From: Chloroflexota bacterium
Lineage (GTDB): Bacteria; Chloroflexota; Limnocylindria; Limnocylindrales; CSP1-4
Assembly (NCBI GenBank): GCA_021790715.1
Contig: JAJYGK010000057.1
Span: 1 to 25,880, forward strand
Direction of reading: 5' to 3'
Length of the DNA: 25,880 nt
Numbering within the stretch: position 1 is the first letter of the stretch; every line of letters begins with the position of its first letter. The notes beneath the pieces were generated by a model. It did not search any database. It was not told the origin of the DNA and worked only from the letters and a program-made list of their open reading frames with translations. Both the position numbers and the translations under genes were made by a program. Shown here piece after piece: positions 24,701-25,880 of the stretch.

Positions 24701-24706
24701 CTCCTT
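24701..24706 (-). promoter_or_regulatory. Ribosome binding site of pyrR, adjoining the PyrR hairpin
   Basis: AAGGAG on the minus strand, one base downstream of the PyrR-type hairpin at 24708-24725. A protein clamped on the hairpin would block ribosome access, and this site decides the ATG start over the upstream GTG. Confidence 0.75.
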
Positions 24707-24707
24707 G

Positions 24708-24725
24708 CCGGGCTCACGGGACCGG
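24708..24725 (-). promoter_or_regulatory. PyrR-binding RNA hairpin in the pyrR leader
   Basis: The minus-strand transcript reads CCGGUC-CCGUGA-GCCCGG. The six-base loop CCGUGA (24719-24714) matches the known PyrR loop consensus CNGNGA. The stem has one U-C mismatch one pair below the loop and four G-C pairs under it. The flanking run UCCNGNGAG also matches the known binding-loop sequence. No terminator follows, so the likely mechanism is translational repression, as known for Mycobacterium pyr leaders, rather than Bacillus-type attenuation. Confidence 0.75.
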
Positions 24726-24750
24726 TCCATGGATTGGGTTGGCAGTGCCG

Positions 24751-24756
24751 AGTCTA
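24751..24756 (-). promoter_or_regulatory. Possible -10 element of the pyrRBC operon
   Basis: TAGACT on the minus strand. Transcription from about 24744 would give a leader of some 48 bases that includes the whole PyrR hairpin. The corresponding -35 (TGTCGG, 17 bases upstream) is poor. Confidence 0.35.
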
Positions 24757-24829
24757 GCCGACCGCGGGCCGGACCGACAGCCCCGGGCGTGGCGTCGGGC
24801 ATCCCCTGTGGCGACCGGCGTGCTCCGCG

Positions 24830-24859
24830 ACGTCCGGCGTCCCGCGTGACGCCGGACGT
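24830..24859. repeat. Perfect 11-bp inverted repeat between pyrR and the divergent gene
   Basis: ACGTCCGGCGT and ACGCCGGACGT flank an eight-base spacer. The left half-site CCGGCGT occurs once more just upstream (24814-24820). No T-run follows on either strand, so an operator or a structured leader is more likely than a terminator. Confidence 0.65.
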
Positions 24860-24876
24860 TCGATGCGGCACGATGT

Positions 24877-24894
24877 GTCCCGCAGCAGCGGGAC
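24877..24894 (+). promoter_or_regulatory. Hairpin directly before a ribosome binding site
   Basis: GTCCCGC and GCGGGAC enclose the loop AGCA, seven perfect pairs, and end one base before the GGAGG (24896-24900) of the membrane-anchored protein gene. It may shield or present the ribosome binding site. Confidence 0.45.
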
Positions 24895-24904
24895 CGGAGG
24901 TGTC

Positions 24905-25880
24905 ATGTCCCCGCATCCGGAGCACCGCGACCACGACGGCGACACGGCGGGTCGGTCGACGGGCTCGCCGCCCCTTGCGCCCCTCGGCGGCGTGGCGGTC
25001 TCGCGCGTGGCGGTGGCCTCCGGCGGCACGCGCCGGTGGGTCGCCGCGTTCGTCGCCGTCCTCCTGGTGGTCGCGGGACTCGGGCTCGTCGGCCGCCTCG
25101 GCGCGTCCGCCGCGCCCGCATCGGCCGCCGCCGTTCCGACCGCGTCGGCCGTGACGGGCTCCTCCGCGTCGCCCGGCGCGGGCCCTGCCGGCGGTTCCGC
25201 CTCCTCGGCCGATTCGGGGAGGGACGGCCCGGCCGCCGTCCCGGTGCGTGCCGAGCTCACGGTGCCCGCGGCCGGCTCGGAGTGGACGGATCTGGCCGGC
25301 ATCCCGGTCGCGGGGACGGCGACCGGCGACCTGTCCGGGATCCACGTGACGGTCACGGTGTCGCACCTCGTCATCGGCGAGCGCACGCTCCCGGTCGGCG
25401 CGGAGGGTCGCTTCTCCGGTCTCGTCGAGATCGTGCCGCCGCCGGACCGGCAGCGCGCCGAGATTCGCCTCCTCGAGCCCGGGCCGTCCGCCCGCAACCT
25501 CGCGATCGTGCCGGTCACCGTCGGGACGTCGCTGCAGATGCTGGTGGCGGCGACGGTCACCGTTCCCGGGACGCACGGGGGTGCCGCGGTGCGCCTCTCC
25601 GGGATCGCCCGACGCGACGTCTCGGGCGTGTCGGCGCGGCTCGAGACGGCGTTCGGCCCGTCGCGGGCGGTGGCGGCGACACTGGGTCCGCCGGGTTCGC
25701 CCGTGATCTTCGACCCGGGGGTGTCGGGCGACACGTCCGGCGGGTCGTCCGCGTCGGCGTCGGGATCATCGGCGTCCGCGACGGCTTCCGCCGCGGCTTC
25801 GTCGTCGGCATCGTCCGTTGCGACGTCTGCGGCGACGGCCTACCTCGCGCGCTGGCGGGCGTTCCGGGCCACCGTCCAGT
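24905..25880 (+). CDS. Membrane-anchored Ala/Ser-rich protein, 3' end beyond the window
   Basis: An open frame starts with ATG at 24905, four bases after GGAGG, and stays open to the right edge, giving 325 codons so far. Residues 1-42 are polar and cytoplasmic. Residues of about 45-66 (WVAAFVAVLLVVAGLGLVG) are one membrane anchor or uncleaved signal. An Ala/Ser/Gly-rich spacer follows to about 110. Residues of about 115-275 are a beta-rich extracellular region with Ile/Val/Thr alternation (LTVPAAGSEW, IPVAGTATGDLSGIHVTVTV) resembling an Ig-like or carbohydrate-binding-like fold. A second Ser/Ala-rich linker (about 280-310) leads to AYLARWRAF at the edge. It is divergent from pyrR. The family is not recognised; a cell-surface or wall-associated role is inference. 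Confidence 0.8.
   Translation, partial: MSPHPEHRDHDGDTAGRSTGSPPLAPLGGVAVSRVAVASGGTRRWVAAFVAVLLVVAGLGLVGRLGASAAPASAAAVPTASAVTGSSASPGAGPAGGSASSADSGRDGPAAVPVRAELTVPAAGSEWTDLAGIPVAGTATGDLSGIHVTVTVSHLVIGERTLPVGAEGRFSGLVEIVPPPDRQRAEIRLLEPGPSARNLAIVPVTVGTSLQMLVAATVTVPGTHGGAAVRLSGIARRDVSGVSARLETAFGPSRAVAATLGPPGSPVIFDPGVSGDTSGGSSASASGSSASATASAAASSSASSVATSAATAYLARWRAFRATVQ

Noticed and set aside
24140..25576. Upstream part of the pyrB frame, making an apparent 836-residue protein
   Set aside because: Covers pyrR in the wrong frame and the divergent gene in antisense; the ATG overlapping the pyrR stop is the natural pyrB start.

Overview
The window is very GC-rich DNA (by eye around 70% or more), densely coded, with many GTG starts and genes that overlap by four bases (ATGA or GTGA). 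Gene content is housekeeping: pyrimidine synthesis, glutamate synthase, cytochrome oxidase assembly, an initiator tRNA, and a nickel/cobalt uptake locus. The combination of an NAD-linked class 1B dihydroorotate dehydrogenase with its PyrK partner, PyrR, a fused heme A synthase/heme O synthase, and extreme GC suggests an aerobic high-GC Chloroflexota lineage (Limnocylindria-like), or less likely a deep-branching actinobacterium. This assignment is inference from gene content; no rRNA is present.

Layout. 1-1173 (minus): the 5' end of an unknown gene leaving the window, and a coiled-coil Ala/Glu-rich protein. 1361-4095 (minus): a NicO-type Ni/Co permease and, upstream of it, a chain of three overlapping genes (small membrane protein, Fur-family regulator, P-loop ATPase). 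A palindrome lies over the predicted nicO promoter. 4149-5171 (plus): an alpha/beta hydrolase, the initiator tRNA-fMet with its own promoter, and a strong hairpin terminator. 5186-10595 (minus): ctaA-ctaB fusion, cytochrome oxidase subunit III, a thioredoxin-like lipoprotein, and an ABC exporter ATPase/permease pair; the last three genes are overlapped or closely packed. 10765-15177 (minus): a 108-residue protein, an acidic protein with an internal duplication, then pyrK-pyrD-pyrE, mostly overlapping. 15491-21561 (plus): gltB-gltD. 21595-24696 (minus): pyrR-pyrB-pyrC, all overlapping. 24905-end (plus): start of a membrane-anchored Ala/Ser-rich protein.

How the parts work together. PyrB, PyrC, PyrD/PyrK and PyrE carry carbamoyl phosphate to orotidine monophosphate; carAB and pyrF are not in the window. 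GltBD, lying between the two pyr blocks on the opposite strand, makes glutamate from glutamine and 2-oxoglutarate. A hairpin with a PyrR-type CNGNGA hexaloop sits directly against the pyrR ribosome binding site, which predicts UMP-dependent translational repression of pyrRBC. The ctaAB/cox III/thioredoxin group serves maturation of an aa3-type oxidase whose other subunits are outside the window.

I found no CRISPR array, phage, insertion sequence or obvious new defence system. The most interesting points are the PyrR leader hairpin, the palindrome at nicO next to a Fur-family regulator and an unusual ATPase, the duplicated acidic protein joined to pyrKDE, and the low-complexity N-terminal extensions on several pyrimidine enzymes.
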